A stretch of 64,000 nt of DNA from Allofrancisella guangzhouensis (GTDB lineage: Bacteria; Pseudomonadota; Gammaproteobacteria; Francisellales; Francisellaceae), in contig NZ_CP010427.1 in assembly GCF_000815225.1 (NCBI RefSeq), positions 868,001 through 932,000 on the forward strand. Direction: 5' to 3'. Below, piece by piece: positions 16,949 through 26,215 of the stretch. The notes beneath the pieces were generated by a model. It did no database searches, was not told the DNA's origin, and was given only the letters and a program-made list of their open reading frames with translations. Position 1 is the stretch's first letter. Each line of letters begins with the position of its first letter. Both the position numbers and the translations under genes were made by a program.

Positions 16949-18568
16949 ATGATAAAAGACAAATTAACTATAGGTAGCCTTATAGCGATAGGTATAGGTG
17001 CTATTATGGGTTCAGGATGGATGTTTTCAGCCCAGTACACTTCAGAGTATGCAGGTCCAGCTTCAATAATTTCTTGGATTATAGGGGCATTACTAATGAT
17101 TTTTATAGCTTTGACATTTGCTGAGAGCTGTACTATCGTGCCGGTGCAAGGTTCAACTTCAAGAATCCCTCACATTACACATGGAACTTTGATAAGCTAT
17201 ATTTTTGCTTGGATTACATGGATCTCATATTTGGTATTAGCTCCAATTGAAGTTCAAGCAGTATTACAGTATATTGCTGTTTTTTACCCCGGTTTGATAG
17301 ATCTGCAGAACAATGGTGCTTTAACAATGCAAGGCATTCCAATAGCTGTTGTTTTATTACTAGTTTTTTGTGCATTTAACTTTTACTCTTTACGCTGGTT
17401 GGTGAAAATAAATAATGTAATTACTTTGTTTAAAATTTTGGTTCCGACAACGATAGCGTTGGCCTTTATAGTTTTTTGTTTCTCATTGCCAGAGCTTAAG
17501 GATGTAACGCTGGAATCTAATTTAGAGTTTACACCATTTGGTATAAACGGGATTTTGTCAGCAGTTTCATTAGGCGGTATTGGTTATGCTTTCGTTGGAT
17601 TTAAAACTATAGTTGAGTTAGCAGGAAATACAAAAAACCCTAAAAAATCTATCCCTATAGCTACCTTAAGTACTATACTTATATGTTTAGTTATATTTTT
17701 GCTTTTGCAAGTAGCATATCTACTGGTTGTGTCTAAATATGTTCATAATAATGTATGGGATTTAGATATTATTTCAAAAGGGTATAGTTCAAGTTTCGGA
17801 GCTTTTGCGCTATTGGCAAGACAGTTCGGTCAAGTCTGGGTTATGTACTTATTATACTTTGGTGCAATACTATTTCCATTAGTTGCAGGGCTTTTATATT
17901 TTTGTGTTGCTCTTAATTCATTAAATGCTATGGTTGCAAATGGTTATATGCCAAAAATACTTAACAAGGTTAATCCAACTGTAAATAAACCCATTTATGC
18001 TATAGTTTTAAACTTTTTAGTTGCTATGATTATGTTTGCGCCTTTTCCAGGCTGGAAAACAATGACTGCTTTTCTTACTTCATTAATATCGTTAACTTAT
18101 CTAACAGGTGCCACCTCGACTGTCGCGATGAGATATCGTTTGCCAGATATGGAAAGACCATTTAGGCTAAAAGCAGCTTTCTTAATATCAGTTTTGGGAG
18201 TTTTTGCATCTACATTAGTATTTTTATGGAGTGGTTGGTCAATTGTTTCCAAATCTGGGTTTGCAATTTTTATAGCTATTTTTTTATTAGCTTTGTATAG
18301 AAATTTTGGGGCAGATAAATCAGCTAGAATTTTATGGAATTTTAAAGAGTCTACTTGGTTTTGGTTTTATATTATAGCAGTTACAGCAGTTTCATATTTT
18401 AGTGATTTTGGTGGTACAGGAGCATTAGATTTTTATTTGGCAGCTTTAATATTATTGCTAGTAAGTTTTATTACTACATTATTGGCTAAATATTATTGCT
18501 TACCATCGGCTGAAATTAAAGACGGAATTAAACAGGCTTTGCATCATCAGAGAGAATATTTAGATTAA
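16949..18568 (+). CDS. APC-family amino acid permease
   Basis: 539 residues with about 12-14 membrane helices. The first helix carries IGIGAIMGSGWMFSAQYTS, the glycine-rich substrate-binding motif of APC amino acid transporters, and the sequence ELAGNTKNPKKSIPIA is the usual loop after helix 6. Substrate cannot be predicted. Likely imports amino acids across the inner membrane, useful for an organism growing on host nutrients. It is transcribed alone between alr and pheA. Confidence 0.85.
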   Translation: MIKDKLTIGSLIAIGIGAIMGSGWMFSAQYTSEYAGPASIISWIIGALLMIFIALTFAESCTIVPVQGSTSRIPHITHGTLISYIFAWITWISYLVLAPIEVQAVLQYIAVFYPGLIDLQNNGALTMQGIPIAVVLLLVFCAFNFYSLRWLVKINNVITLFKILVPTTIALAFIVFCFSLPELKDVTLESNLEFTPFGINGILSAVSLGGIGYAFVGFKTIVELAGNTKNPKKSIPIATLSTILICLVIFLLLQVAYLLVVSKYVHNNVWDLDIISKGYSSSFGAFALLARQFGQVWVMYLLYFGAILFPLVAGLLYFCVALNSLNAMVANGYMPKILNKVNPTVNKPIYAIVLNFLVAMIMFAPFPGWKTMTAFLTSLISLTYLTGATSTVAMRYRLPDMERPFRLKAAFLISVLGVFASTLVFLWSGWSIVSKSGFAIFIAIFLLALYRNFGADKSARILWNFKESTWFWFYIIAVTAVSYFSDFGGTGALDFYLAALILLLVSFITTLLAKYYCLPSAEIKDGIKQALHHQREYLD

Positions 18569-18657
18569 TTATTTTCTAGTAGATGAAACCAAATCATTTT
18601 ATAATTTCTTCAAAAAACTGTATCATTTTATGTAAAGGAATTTTTTTTTACATCTAA

Positions 18658-19503
18658 ATGCTTAAAATATCTTTTCAGGGCGAACATGGAGCCTACTCTG
18701 AGCAAGCAGTATCAAGCTTTCTAAAATCACAAGGGATAGAGGAGTTTGAAGCTATTCCGTGTTTGTCTTTTTTTGATGCCATAGAAGAGACTATAAGTGG
18801 TAGATCAAAGTTTGTTATTTTACCAGTAGAAAATTCTTTAGCAGGTTCTGTAATCCCTGCTTACGATGAGCTTATAAAAAGTAATTTAAAGGTTAAAGCT
18901 GAAATAGTTCTTAAAATTCAGCATTGCTTAATGGGCTTGCAAGGTGTGGATTTTTCAACTATTGATGCTGTAATATCTCATCCTCAGGCTCTAGCTCAAT
19001 GCTCAAAGAGCCTAAAAAAACTTAAGCTTATTCCTCAAGCATTTGCTGACACTGCAGGAGCGGCTAAATATATTTTTGAAAAACAGAAAGATAATTATCT
19101 AGCGATAGCAAGTAAACTTGCGGCAGAAACTTATGGTCTTGAGGTTTTCCAAACTGGATTTGAAGATGAACATTTTAACTACACACGTTTTTTGTTAATG
19201 GGTTATGATAATCTTGAGTTAGGTGAACAGGTTAGTACTAAATTTAAAACTTCGATTATTTTCTCTGTAGAAGATAAGACAAATGCTTTGGTGAACATTC
19301 TTAACGTCTTTGGTAAGCATAGTATTAATCTTACGAAGATTGAGTCTCGTCCATCTAGGGATAGAGCTTGGAATTATTTATTTTTTATCGATTTTGAAGG
19401 ATCAGAAGATGATCATCATGTTCAATTGGCACTTTTGGAAGTGTTGAAAAAAAGCACTTTTTTAAAAGTTTTAGGGTCTTACAAAACATACCAATTTAAT
19501 TAG
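18658..19503 (+). CDS. pheA: Prephenate dehydratase
   Basis: 281 residues: PDT domain (FQGEHGAYSEQA at the N-terminus, VENSLAGSV, YTRFLLMG) followed by a regulatory ACT domain with the phenylalanine-binding ESRPSR. Converts prephenate to phenylpyruvate in phenylalanine synthesis. There is no chorismate mutase domain, so it is the monofunctional form, unlike E. coli PheA. The Thr-Arg-Phe of the catalytic TRF motif is present. Confidence 0.92.
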   Translation: MLKISFQGEHGAYSEQAVSSFLKSQGIEEFEAIPCLSFFDAIEETISGRSKFVILPVENSLAGSVIPAYDELIKSNLKVKAEIVLKIQHCLMGLQGVDFSTIDAVISHPQALAQCSKSLKKLKLIPQAFADTAGAAKYIFEKQKDNYLAIASKLAAETYGLEVFQTGFEDEHFNYTRFLLMGYDNLELGEQVSTKFKTSIIFSVEDKTNALVNILNVFGKHSINLTKIESRPSRDRAWNYLFFIDFEGSEDDHHVQLALLEVLKKSTFLKVLGSYKTYQFN

Positions 19504-19587
19504 GGTAATATGAATAGGCTTTTATCAAGTACACTTTAAAGTCTATTTATTTTGTTGGAAAGATATAAGTGTTGAAAATAAAATCAA

Positions 19588-20253
19588 ATGGAAAATATAA
19601 AGATAGTTTACAAAAATATTAAAAACCTTAAACTAGCTCTGGATACAGGAGGAAATGTTGTAGTAACGTCACCTCGAAGTTTCTCAAAGAAAGAGATTTT
19701 TGATATTTTGCAAACAAGGAAAGCTTGGATAGAGAAACACCGAAATAGGATTGTTGTTAATAAAAAATATAATTATAATTTGTATAATTTAGATCAAGGA
19801 AGCCAAGTGTTTTTTCTCGGTAAGGAGTACACTGTGGAGCTTATAGAATCAAAGCAAAATTTGCTTGTTGAAAAAGAAAGATCTTTAGTATTTTATTTGA
19901 ATTCAAGTGTTATATCGAATAGAAAATTTAAGCTAATATTATTAGAAGAATTTTATAGAGATAAAGCTGATATTATTTTAAATAATTTGGTAGCTAAATA
20001 TTTGAAAATTACTAATCAAGAAGTGCAAAAAGTTGTAATTAAAAAGGTCAAAACGAGGTGGGGGTCTTGTAACCACACTAAAAAGATTATAAATCTTAAT
20101 GTTGATCTTGTACTTAGAGATATTCAAGCTATTGAGTATGTTATACTTCATGAAGTAGCTCATCTGACACATCCAAACCATTCTAAAGATTTTTACTCTT
20201 ATGTAGCAAATTATATGCCTGACTGGAAAGTTAGAGAAAAAAGTTTAAAATAG
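19588..20253 (+). CDS. YgjP-like (DUF45) zinc metallopeptidase
   Basis: 221 residues. The zinc motif HEVAH (His188, Glu189, His192) is followed by NHSKDFY, and upstream is RWGSCNHTKKIINLN, together diagnostic of the YgjP/DUF45 family. Its relatives are gluzincin-like enzymes; E. coli YgjP has been linked to nucleotide hydrolysis, so the exact activity is uncertain. Probably cytoplasmic, with no signal peptide. Confidence 0.8.
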   Translation: MENIKIVYKNIKNLKLALDTGGNVVVTSPRSFSKKEIFDILQTRKAWIEKHRNRIVVNKKYNYNLYNLDQGSQVFFLGKEYTVELIESKQNLLVEKERSLVFYLNSSVISNRKFKLILLEEFYRDKADIILNNLVAKYLKITNQEVQKVVIKKVKTRWGSCNHTKKIINLNVDLVLRDIQAIEYVILHEVAHLTHPNHSKDFYSYVANYMPDWKVREKSLK

Positions 20254-20305
20254 GTTATAATTATTCAGTCTAATATTTTTTGTATCCTTGGGTTAGGAGG
20301 GTATT

Positions 20306-21679
20306 ATGGAAAGTACTTTTGAACTTTTTTCTATTGGTGTGGGACCGTCTTCTTCTCATACTATAGGTCCTATGCGGGCAGGTTGTAATTTTGTAAACGT
20401 TTATAAAGAGTATCTACAAAAAACAACACGTATACAAATAGACCTTTATGGATCTCTTGCTTTGACTGGAAAAGGTCATAAAACTGATTATGCGGTTATT
20501 TTAGGTGTTATGGGTTTTTTACCAGAATCACTAGATATAGAGGTAGCTAAGAAGTTATATGGTAATTGTTTGACTAACGAAAAATTAGATTTAAATCAAC
20601 AATTTACCATTGATTTTAATTACAACAAAGATCTGATTTTTCATTATAATGAATTTTTACCTGAGCATGCTAATGGTATGCGTTTTTCGTTATTTGCTGG
20701 AGATAAACTCCTCTGTGAAAAAGAATACTTCTCTATAGGAGGAGGTTTTATAGTAGATAAAAAGCAGATAAAAAAAGATGAGGTGCCTACAGAAAAACCT
20801 TGTGATAAGCCATATAAATTTGCAAATATGGCGGAGCTTCGTCAATTATGCGAAAAAGAGAAAAAAAGCATTGACAAAATAATGTTTGAAAATGAAAAAG
20901 TGGCTTATGGTGAAGAACTATCGCGTATTAAATTAAAAGAAATCTGGCAAGCTATGAATAATTCAATCGAAAAGGGATTAAACTGCCCGGAGATGGTACT
21001 ACCAGGTGGATTAAAAGTGCGAAAAAGAGCCCCTAGCATGATTAAAAAGCTTAGAGAGAAAAACGTTATTAATACGGATTTTAATTATTTAAATGCATAT
21101 GCTATAGCTGTAAATGAGCAAAATGCATGTGGAGAGCGTATAGTTACAGCACCTACTAATGGTGCTGCAGGAGTTGTACCGGCAGTACTAAAATACTATA
21201 TTGAAACACATAAACATTTAACTGAAACTGTGCTTGAAGAAAGTATAGATAAGTATTTGCTTATTTGTGCGGCAATAGGGATTTTATATAAATCAGGTGC
21301 ATCTATTTCAGCTGCTGAAGTAGGTTGTCAAGGTGAAATAGGCGTGGCCTGCTCAATGGCTGCGGCTGGATATTGTGCTTTACTTGGTGGTGATATTGAC
21401 TCTATAGAATCAGCCGCTGAGATAGCTATGGAGCATAATTTAGGGCTTACTTGTGACCCTATAGGAGGGTTGGTTCAGATTCCATGTATTGAACGTAATG
21501 CTATGGGTGCTGTTCAAGCGATAAATGCAGCTAAACTTGCTTACCTTGATTCAGGTGAAAAACGTTTTGTTGGTTTGGATTATGTCATAAAAGTTATGTA
21601 TCAAACAGGATTGGATATGTCTAGTAAATATAAAGAAACATCTTTAGGTGGCTTAGCTATTAATGTTCCTGTATGTTAG
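20306..21679 (+). CDS. sdaA: L-serine ammonia-lyase (single-chain, Fe-S)
   Basis: 457 residues, full length for the single-chain enzyme. Motifs [16 protein letters not shown] at the start and the cysteine-containing C-terminal domain ([35 protein letters not shown]) that holds a 4Fe-4S cluster are all present. Deaminates serine to pyruvate. Start is supported by the strong site TAGGAGGGTATT just before ATG 20306. Confidence 0.92.
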   Translation: MESTFELFSIGVGPSSSHTIGPMRAGCNFVNVYKEYLQKTTRIQIDLYGSLALTGKGHKTDYAVILGVMGFLPESLDIEVAKKLYGNCLTNEKLDLNQQFTIDFNYNKDLIFHYNEFLPEHANGMRFSLFAGDKLLCEKEYFSIGGGFIVDKKQIKKDEVPTEKPCDKPYKFANMAELRQLCEKEKKSIDKIMFENEKVAYGEELSRIKLKEIWQAMNNSIEKGLNCPEMVLPGGLKVRKRAPSMIKKLREKNVINTDFNYLNAYAIAVNEQNACGERIVTAPTNGAAGVVPAVLKYYIETHKHLTETVLEESIDKYLLICAAIGILYKSGASISAAEVGCQGEIGVACSMAAAGYCALLGGDIDSIESAAEIAMEHNLGLTCDPIGGLVQIPCIERNAMGAVQAINAAKLAYLDSGEKRFVGLDYVIKVMYQTGLDMSSKYKETSLGGLAINVPVC

Positions 21680-21697
21680 GTAATCAAACTCTAGTAA

Positions 21698-21720
21698 AAT
21701 TATACTAATTTAGTATAATT
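21698..21720. promoter_or_regulatory. 9-bp perfect inverted repeat between sdaA and sufS
   Basis: aattatact and agtataatt form a perfect 9-bp inverted repeat with a 5-base spacer, 19 bases after the sdaA stop and 37 bases before the preferred sufS start. It is followed by a mixed T-rich run (gttctgttttta), so a weak terminator for sdaA is possible. Because it is A/T only and overlaps TATAAT-like words, an operator for sufS is equally possible. Confidence 0.35.
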
Positions 21721-21757
21721 GTTCTGTTTTTATATGATTTTAAGTTTTGGCACAAAA

Positions 21758-22981
21758 ATGATTGATATTATTAAAATCAGGAAAGATTTTCCTTTTTTGG
21801 TTCAAGGTATAAATAATAAACCAGTAATTTTTTTTGACACAGGAGCTTCGGCACAGAAGCCTCAAGTAGTAATTGATGCGGTAGCTAATGCTTATACTTT
21901 TAGTTATGCTAATGTACATAGAGGAGTATATTTTTTAAGTCAAGAAGCTAGTGATAGATATGAAAACGTTCGTAATATAGTCAAAGATTTTATCAATGCA
22001 AATTCCAAAGATGAAATTGTAATGACAAAGGGTAGTACAGAGGCTATTAATTTAGTAGCCAATTCTCTAGGAAATGCTATTTTAAGCAAGGGTGATGAGA
22101 TAGTGGTTACTGAAATGGAGCATCATGCAAATTTTGTACCATGGCAGATGCTCTGCAAAAATAAAAATTTTAGTTTTAAAGTCGCTAAAATTACTGATAG
22201 TGGTGAGCTTGATATAAATAATTTATTGTCTTTAATTACTTCTAAAACTAAGGTTTTAGCTGTTACACTTTGCTCAAATGTATTAGGTACGATCAATCCT
22301 ATAAAGCAGATTATCAGTGAAGTTAAGAATATTAATCCAAATACTCTTATATTGGTTGATGGAGCTCAAGCTGTAATTCATACTAAAGTAGATGTTCAAG
22401 ATTTAGACTGTGACTTTTTTGTTTTTTCTAGCCATAAACTTTATGGTCCTACAGGAGTTGGTGTTTTATATGGAAGATACGATTTATTAAATCAAATGCC
22501 TCCTTATAACTATGGTGGTGATATGGTTGAAGATGTAACTATCGAAAAAACTATGTTTGCATTACCTCCGTATAAATTTGAAGCTGGTACACCTGACATA
22601 GTTGGAGTCATTGGTTTTGGTCGAGCAATAGAGTACGTTAACTCTATCGGTATGGAAAATATTGCTAATTATGAGCAAAAACTTTTAAATTATGCGACTA
22701 TTGAGTTAGAAAAGGTACCAGATTTACACATTATTGGAAAAGCAAGGCATAAAGCAGGGGTGATTACTTTTATTGTAGATGGTTGTAATTCCGGAGATAT
22801 CGGTGAGTTACTTGCTATAAAAGGAATTTGTGTGCGTACAGGCAAGCATTGCGCGCATCCATTATTGTACAGATTTGGAATTACGTCAACAGTTAGGGTA
22901 TCATTTGGCATGTATAACACATTTGAAGAGATAGACTTGTTTATAACTGCTTTGAAAAAAGTAATATCTCAATTAAAATAG
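21758..22981 (+). CDS. sufS: Cysteine desulfurase SufS
   Basis: 407 residues from the ATG at 21758 (MIDIIKIRKDFPFL), which matches the family start; an upstream in-frame ATG at 21719 would add 13 hydrophobic residues without support. The PLP lysine is in SSHKLYGPTG and the active cysteine in RTGKHCAHP, the group II (SufS/CsdA) form. Supplies sulfur for Fe-S cluster assembly. It is followed by an A-type carrier and a SufT-like gene, but sufBCD are not next to it in this window. Confidence 0.9.
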   Translation: MIDIIKIRKDFPFLVQGINNKPVIFFDTGASAQKPQVVIDAVANAYTFSYANVHRGVYFLSQEASDRYENVRNIVKDFINANSKDEIVMTKGSTEAINLVANSLGNAILSKGDEIVVTEMEHHANFVPWQMLCKNKNFSFKVAKITDSGELDINNLLSLITSKTKVLAVTLCSNVLGTINPIKQIISEVKNINPNTLILVDGAQAVIHTKVDVQDLDCDFFVFSSHKLYGPTGVGVLYGRYDLLNQMPPYNYGGDMVEDVTIEKTMFALPPYKFEAGTPDIVGVIGFGRAIEYVNSIGMENIANYEQKLLNYATIELEKVPDLHIIGKARHKAGVITFIVDGCNSGDIGELLAIKGICVRTGKHCAHPLLYRFGITSTVRVSFGMYNTFEEIDLFITALKKVISQLK

Positions 22982-23007
22982 TCAAATAAAATAAGAGGTT
23001 TAGTGCT

Positions 23008-23364
23008 ATGGTAGAAATTTTTCATCCCATAAGTAATAATATATTAGAGGTCACAGAAGCGGCTGCGAAACACTTTAGAAAACATTTAGAAAAGTATCCG
23101 CAAAGTATAGGAGTTTACGTTGGTACTAAAGTTATGGGGTGTTCAGGTTTATCTTATGATATAGATTTTGTTGAGAGTAAGCCTTTAGAAACTACAGAAG
23201 TAGTCCAACATGGGTTAAAATTTTTTGTATCCGATAAATCTAAAAATTTTCTTAATGGATTAAAGATAGACTATGTTAAACATGAATTTGGCTTATATAA
23301 GTTAGAGTACTCTAATCCGAACGAGTTAGCTCGTTGCGGTTGTGGCGAAAGCTTTACAGTTTAG
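23008..23364 (+). CDS. A-type Fe-S carrier (IscA/SufA family)
   Basis: 118 residues with the three conserved cysteines: Cys45 in MGCSGLSY and Cys110/Cys112 in the C-terminal CGCGESFTV. It would hold and deliver Fe-S clusters. AAGAGG lies upstream of the ATG, 26 bases after sufS. IscA, SufA and ErpA cannot be told apart safely by sequence; the context favours the Suf pathway. Confidence 0.85.
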   Translation: MVEIFHPISNNILEVTEAAAKHFRKHLEKYPQSIGVYVGTKVMGCSGLSYDIDFVESKPLETTEVVQHGLKFFVSDKSKNFLNGLKIDYVKHEFGLYKLEYSNPNELARCGCGESFTV

Positions 23365-23372
23365 GAATGAAA

Positions 23373-23924
23373 ATGAAACCAACAGATGTGACAATAATAA
23401 GAAGGCAAGTAAAAGCAATAGCAGTCCCATTTGGTAATGAGATTGAGCTTATGCCAGGGCAAGAAGTACTTGTAACCCAAGATAAAGGTGGAAGTTTTAC
23501 TTTAAATGTTAATGGAAACTTACTCCATCTAGATGGTAAAGATGCTGATGCTATTGGTAAAAAAATAGTACGCTATCCTGTCGAAGATTATAATATAAAA
23601 GCAGGAGACCATATCAATATGGAGGCTATTTGGGATCAGATGAAGACTGTGTATGATCCGGAAATCCCAGTAAATATAGTTGATCTTGGTTTGATTTATA
23701 ATGTGGTAACTAGGAAACTAGAAAGTGGCAACTATCATATAATAATAGATATGACTCTAACAGCACCAGGATGCGGTATGGGTCCTGTATTAATGACAGA
23801 TGTAGAAAAAAGAGTAGCAATGTTACCAAATGTAGATAAGGTTGATGTTGTAATGGTGTTTGACCCCCCTTGGAACTCTGAAATGATGACAGAAGAGGCA
23901 AAGCTAGAGTTAGGCTTATTTTAG
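23373..23924 (+). CDS. sufT: SufT-family Fe-S assembly protein (DUF59)
   Basis: 183 residues from ATG 23373 (MKPTDVTIIRR), chosen because AGGA at the end of the previous gene is about 7 bases upstream; an ATG at 23367 is too close to it. The N-terminal part is the SufT-specific extension; the C-terminal half is a DUF59/MIP18 domain with YDPEIPVNIVDLGLIYNV, APGCGMGPV and FDPPWNSEMM. Involved in maturation of Fe-S proteins. Directly follows the A-type carrier. Confidence 0.85.
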   Translation: MKPTDVTIIRRQVKAIAVPFGNEIELMPGQEVLVTQDKGGSFTLNVNGNLLHLDGKDADAIGKKIVRYPVEDYNIKAGDHINMEAIWDQMKTVYDPEIPVNIVDLGLIYNVVTRKLESGNYHIIIDMTLTAPGCGMGPVLMTDVEKRVAMLPNVDKVDVVMVFDPPWNSEMMTEEAKLELGLF

Positions 23925-23928
23925 GATT

Positions 23929-24420
23929 ATGACTAATAAAATAGCTATTTATCCTGGCACTTTCGATCCAATCACAAATGGGCATGTTGATTTAGTTGAT
24001 AGAGCTTTGAATATTTTTGATGAAATAGTAATAGCTGTATCAACAGCTTATGGTAAAAAAACATTATTTGACTTGGATCAGCGTGAAAAAATTGTCAAAA
24101 CAGTATTTAAAAATAATACGAAGGTTAAAGTTATAAGTTTTCAAGGGTTACTAGTAGATACAGCAGTTAAGTATCAAGCATGTTCTATTGTTAGGGGATT
24201 AAGAGCAGTTTCAGATTTTGACTATGAATATCAGCTTGCTAGTATTAACAGTAAATTAAATGATAGTATCCAAACTATATTTTTGACACCTAGTGAAAAA
24301 TTTTCTTGTATTTCCTCAACGATGGTAAGAGCTGTAGCAATACATGATTATAGACGTCTAGGGGAGTTTGTACCAGAAGTTGTATTTCAAGAAATAGAGA
24401 AAAAATATAAAGGTAAGTAA
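23929..24420 (+). CDS. coaD: Phosphopantetheine adenylyltransferase
   Basis: 163 residues, standard length. The nucleotidyl-transferase motif YPGTFDPITNGHVDLVDRA, RGLRAVSDFDYEYQLA and ISSTMVR are all in place. Fourth step of coenzyme A synthesis. It begins 4 bases after sufT and is followed without a gap by yfhL. Confidence 0.95.
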   Translation: MTNKIAIYPGTFDPITNGHVDLVDRALNIFDEIVIAVSTAYGKKTLFDLDQREKIVKTVFKNNTKVKVISFQGLLVDTAVKYQACSIVRGLRAVSDFDYEYQLASINSKLNDSIQTIFLTPSEKFSCISSTMVRAVAIHDYRRLGEFVPEVVFQEIEKKYKGK

Positions 24421-24666
24421 ATGGCATTATTGATAACGGATGATTGTATTAATTGTGATATTTGTGAGCCTGAATGTCCTAACCAAGCTATATCTCAGGG
24501 AGAAGAATATTATGAGATTGACTCTGCTAAATGCACGGAATGTGTAGGACATTTCCTTGAATCTCAGTGTACAAAAGTTTGTCCTATAAAATGTATAGTT
24601 GTTGATCCAACTCGTATAGAGACAAAAGAGCAACTTCTAAATAAATATAAGCAATTAACTCAATAA
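24421..24666 (+). CDS. YfhL-like 2[4Fe-4S] ferredoxin
   Basis: 81 residues. Cys9, 12, 15 and 19 form the first CxxCxxCxxxC site, and Cys38, 41, 50 and 54 the second, longer-spaced site, the Alvin/YfhL ferredoxin arrangement. The ATG follows the coaD stop directly. The coaD-yfhL order is common in gammaproteobacteria. Electron carrier with a partly known role. Confidence 0.9.
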   Translation: MALLITDDCINCDICEPECPNQAISQGEEYYEIDSAKCTECVGHFLESQCTKVCPIKCIVVDPTRIETKEQLLNKYKQLTQ

Positions 24667-24716
24667 GAGATAATCTTTTCATCATAGATTAATTTAATTT
24701 CCGTTAGATAAAAAGG

Positions 24717-24743
24717 TTGAAAAATAGCTCCATATAGTATACT
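24717..24743 (+). promoter_or_regulatory. Candidate promoter of fopA
   Basis: TTGAAA (24717-24722) and TATACT (24738-24743) resemble sigma-70 elements, but the spacer is 15 bases, shorter than ideal. It lies 66 bases before the fopA start, which itself has the ribosome binding site AAAAGGAG. Best-looking candidate in this gap. Confidence 0.35.
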
Positions 24744-24808
24744 TTAATTACGATTATGGTAAATATTTATTAAGCTAACGCATGTTTAGCATGTGAAAAG
24801 GAGTTTTT

Positions 24809-25993
24809 ATGAAATTAAAGAATATTGTTGTGGCTATGTCAATGCTGTTTGGTACAGCAACTATGACTTTTGCAGATGTGGCTGCAAATGCTACAGTTAA
24901 TGATAGTTTTTCAACAGATACGAGTATTTCAAGTACGATTATGAAACCTTTTGCTAACACTTGGAGTTCTATAACTAATGAAAATAATACTTGGGGACCG
25001 CAGGATAGGTCAGGTCAGTGGTATTTAGGTGTGGGTGTTAGTGGTTTTGCTAATAACATGAACTCCAAAGGTTCTAATTCTGGTTGGAATGGTATAGTAG
25101 GTTATAATTTCAATAAATATTTAGCAGTTCAATATAATCAGTTTGCTACATATAACGGCATGTTTGGTGGTTTAGGTGAAGGTGTAATTAACCTTACAAA
25201 TAATACTATGTTTACTCCATATGCTGTAGGGGGAGCTGGTTGGGCTAATCTTGCTGGCCGTGCTACAGGAGCATGGGACGTAGGTGGCGGACTTAAGTTT
25301 GAGTTATCTAGAGATGTTCAAGCTAGCGTTGACTACAGGTATATACAAACAATGGCTCCAAACCCAATATCTGGTGGAGGTCAACAAATCAATGCAGCTG
25401 CAGGAACTAATATGATAGGAGCAGGGCTTACTTGGTTTTTTGGCGGTAATTCTGCTGCTAGTGCAAGCACTGCAAATATAAAAGATGATGGCGCTAAAAT
25501 AGCTGTAGGAACAGGTGCTGTTGCAGCTGTGTCAAAAGTTGATGAAGCTAAATATGTATTGCCAAAAGGTATAAAACAATGTGAGGGTAACTTTAACTTA
25601 ACTAAAGATGGTGTTGCTTGCTACACAGTAGATGGTGATGACGTAACTGTTTATTTAGATACTAAATTTGCCTATGATAGTGCTGAGTTAAATCAAAAGG
25701 GTAAAGAAGCAATATCTTCTTTTGTAGGTTTTATTAAGGATAGCAATATCGCATCAGTAACAATTAAAGGTTACGCATCGCAAGGTCAAACTGGTGGTGA
25801 ATTTGAAGTTTACAACCAAAAGCTTTCTGAAAAGAGAGCAATAGCAGTTGCTAGTTACATGAGATCTTTAGGCTTAGATAAAGAGAAAATAATAACCAAA
25901 GGGTTTGGCTATTATGATACTCTTCCAGGTGTTGATAAGAGTGACAAAAGTAACCAGCGTGTACAAGCTAGTGTTTCAGCACCACTAAAATAA
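24809..25993 (+). CDS. fopA: Outer membrane protein FopA (OmpA family)
   Basis: 394 residues. Signal peptide ends at TMTFADVAA. Residues about 60-210 form a small beta-barrel (RSGQWYLGVGVSGFANNMN, WNGIVGYNFNKYLAVQYNQF, final strand MIGAGLTWFF). Residues about 285-394 are the OmpA peptidoglycan-binding domain (DTKFAYDSAELNQKG, GYASQGQTGG, NQKLSEKRA, NQRVQASV). The sequence agrees with what I know of Francisella FopA, a major surface antigen, and is the main taxonomic marker of the window. Strong expression is expected from its start site. Confidence 0.9.
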   Translation: MKLKNIVVAMSMLFGTATMTFADVAANATVNDSFSTDTSISSTIMKPFANTWSSITNENNTWGPQDRSGQWYLGVGVSGFANNMNSKGSNSGWNGIVGYNFNKYLAVQYNQFATYNGMFGGLGEGVINLTNNTMFTPYAVGGAGWANLAGRATGAWDVGGGLKFELSRDVQASVDYRYIQTMAPNPISGGGQQINAAAGTNMIGAGLTWFFGGNSAASASTANIKDDGAKIAVGTGAVAAVSKVDEAKYVLPKGIKQCEGNFNLTKDGVACYTVDGDDVTVYLDTKFAYDSAELNQKGKEAISSFVGFIKDSNIASVTIKGYASQGQTGGEFEVYNQKLSEKRAIAVASYMRSLGLDKEKIITKGFGYYDTLPGVDKSDKSNQRVQASVSAPLK

Positions 25994-26215
25994 ATTTAAG
26001 TTTATAAGTTAGTAGAATATATCTATAAATCCTATAATTTTATCCTCCATGTTCTCTGGTTACCTGTATTGATATTGCTTTAGATTTGTACTTATTTTTT
26101 AATGCAATTGCCCTGGGTGTAAATCAGATAAAAATTTACATAATCATAGCTATATAATATAATTAAATTTCATGTTTGATTGATGAGCATTTTCATAAAA
26201 TAAGAAGAAACAATT

